The position numbers were made by a program, and so were the translations under genes. Below, piece by piece: positions 6,706 through 7,187 of a stretch of DNA of 7,187 nt (positions are counted from its first letter, which is position 1; every line of letters begins with the position of its first letter). The DNA comes from Bacteroidales bacterium UBA1733 (GTDB taxonomy: Bacteria > Bacteroidota > Bacteroidia > Bacteroidales > UBA3663): positions 13,130 through 20,316 of the forward strand of contig DCIF01000025.1 of the NCBI GenBank assembly GCA_002315795.1, given 5' to 3'. Below the pieces are notes generated by a model. That model ran no database searches and was not told the DNA's origin. It saw only the letters and a list, made by a program, of their open reading frames with translations.

Positions 6706-6713
6706 TATCTTTG
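6706..6713 (+). promoter_or_regulatory. Promoter -7 box of the divergent secreted-protein gene
   Basis: TATCTTTG on the plus strand matches the Bacteroidetes -7 consensus exactly and is followed by gcaccaac, so transcription should begin near 6720. No TTTG is seen 19-21 bases upstream. A TGTTG core (6670-6674) lies close to the distance at which the candidate LytTR element sits from the other two promoters, offset by one base. Confidence 0.6.
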
Positions 6714-6719
6714 CACCAA

Positions 6720-6846
6720 CAAAAAACAACGACAGGCATTGTTAACTGAACCTTGAGTAAGATAACAAACCTTAACTTGATAAAAAAATAAAACCTAGAC
6801 TGAAAGAATTAAAACAAAATTATTAACCACCTAAACTATTATTATT
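6720..6846 (+). other. Long AT-rich 5' leader of the secreted-protein gene
   Basis: About 127 bases lie between the predicted transcription start and the ATG at 6847. The stretch is A-rich with no Shine-Dalgarno sequence, as is common in Bacteroidetes. It holds a loose direct repeat: aacctt at 6749 and 6768, each followed by gataa (6761 and 6779). I see no strong hairpin and no riboswitch I recognise. With the promoter elements listed separately, this accounts for the gene-free stretch 6451-6846. Confidence 0.4.
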
Positions 6847-7187
6847 ATGACAACTATTAAGAACATGATGATGGCAATGACCGCAGTAGTAGCTATGATG
6901 ACTGCAAGTGATAACTCAGCAATGGCTGCCAGCAAGAGCAGGGGCAATGCAGAGGCTCCAAGCATCGTATCTGAGGCCATAAGAGTACCAGAGGTCAAGC
7001 AGTACTACTTCGTTAACAGCAAGAACGAGAGTCGCCGCTTTGAATATACCATCGATGCCCAGGGCAGAGTTACCGATCGCGTCATGTATGGTTGGAATAA
7101 TAACAGTCAGTCATGGTATCCTATGACACGCGTTCACGCTAAGTATGGTGAGAAGACCCACAAGCTGACTTTTGCTACCTGGAACCC
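6847..7187 (+). CDS. Secreted DUF3836-like protein, 3' end cut by the window edge
   Basis: First 113 codons of a secreted protein of unknown function. The start MTTIKNMMMAMTAVVAMMTA is a Sec signal peptide with K5 and a methionine-rich hydrophobic core. Cleavage is likely around AMAA (25-28), as there is no lipobox. After a short linker, the visible mature part has alternating polar and aromatic residues typical of beta strands: QYYFVNSKNESRRFEYTID (52-70), DAQGRVTDRVMYGWNNNSQSW (start 70) and ARVHAKYGEK-like sequence (96-103). The pattern of a turn DxQGRV, then a strand ending in W, a short loop and another W, then a tyrosine-containing strand resembles DUF3836 proteins, common in Prevotella and Bacteroides; this is from memory of the family and only moderately certain. 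It is transcribed away from the sensor kinase. The ATG at 6847 is preferred because the signal peptide begins there. Confidence 0.75.
   Translation, partial: MTTIKNMMMAMTAVVAMMTASDNSAMAASKSRGNAEAPSIVSEAIRVPEVKQYYFVNSKNESRRFEYTIDAQGRVTDRVMYGWNNNSQSWYPMTRVHAKYGEKTHKLTFATWN

Noticed and set aside
6479..6739. An 86-codon minus-strand frame in the divergent spacer, and a 63-codon plus-strand frame nearby
   Set aside because: Both cover the promoter elements and AT-rich spacer, have skewed composition and no family motifs. The minus frame would also start upstream of the kinase promoters.
6689..6745. Possible 18-codon leader peptide before the secreted-protein gene (MLKKGPIFAPTKNNDRHC)
   Set aside because: Its ATG lies upstream of the -7 box at 6706-6713, so the transcript expected from that promoter would not contain it.

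Overview
The window looks like chromosomal DNA from a Bacteroidales bacterium, most likely Prevotella-like. Three promoter-like sites match the Bacteroidetes -7 box TAnnTTTG. Gene starts mostly lack a Shine-Dalgarno sequence, intergenic DNA is strongly AT-rich beside more GC-balanced genes, and the protein families have typical Bacteroidetes forms (lipoprotein membrane-fusion protein, LytS/LytT-type two-component pair, secreted DUF3836-like protein). The genus is an inference from style, not from a marker gene.

Six genes are visible. Five lie on the minus strand and read right to left: a four-helix LytS-type sensor kinase (6450-5329), its LytTR response regulator (5303-4557), a TolC-family outer-membrane channel (4457-3129), a MacA/HlyD-type lipoprotein adaptor (3096-1939) and a MacB-type ABC ATPase (1906-1151). 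A sixth reading frame on the same strand, the MacB-type permease (1121 to the left edge), runs off the window. A secreted protein of unknown function starts divergently on the plus strand at 6847 and runs off the right edge. The 396-base divergent spacer (6451-6846) holds promoters in both directions.

The minus-strand genes form a self-contained unit: a sensor and regulator pair followed by a complete tripartite ABC efflux pump (outer-membrane channel, periplasmic adaptor, ATPase, permease). The exported substrate cannot be read from sequence; MacAB-TolC relatives move macrolides, lipopeptides or other envelope-active molecules.

The most interesting signal is regulatory. The promoter upstream of the kinase and the promoter between the regulator and the channel gene share an architecture: a 7-base element repeated at a 21-base period, then exactly 28 bases, then a -7 box. 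The promoter-proximal element sits in an 18-base block that is 16/18 identical between the two sites and ends exactly 20 bases before each -7 box. This fits the paired direct-repeat sites used by LytTR regulators, and suggests that the regulator controls both its own operon and the pump. Three near-repeats around AATGTTG lie between that kinase promoter and the plus-strand promoter, so the secreted protein may belong to the same circuit.
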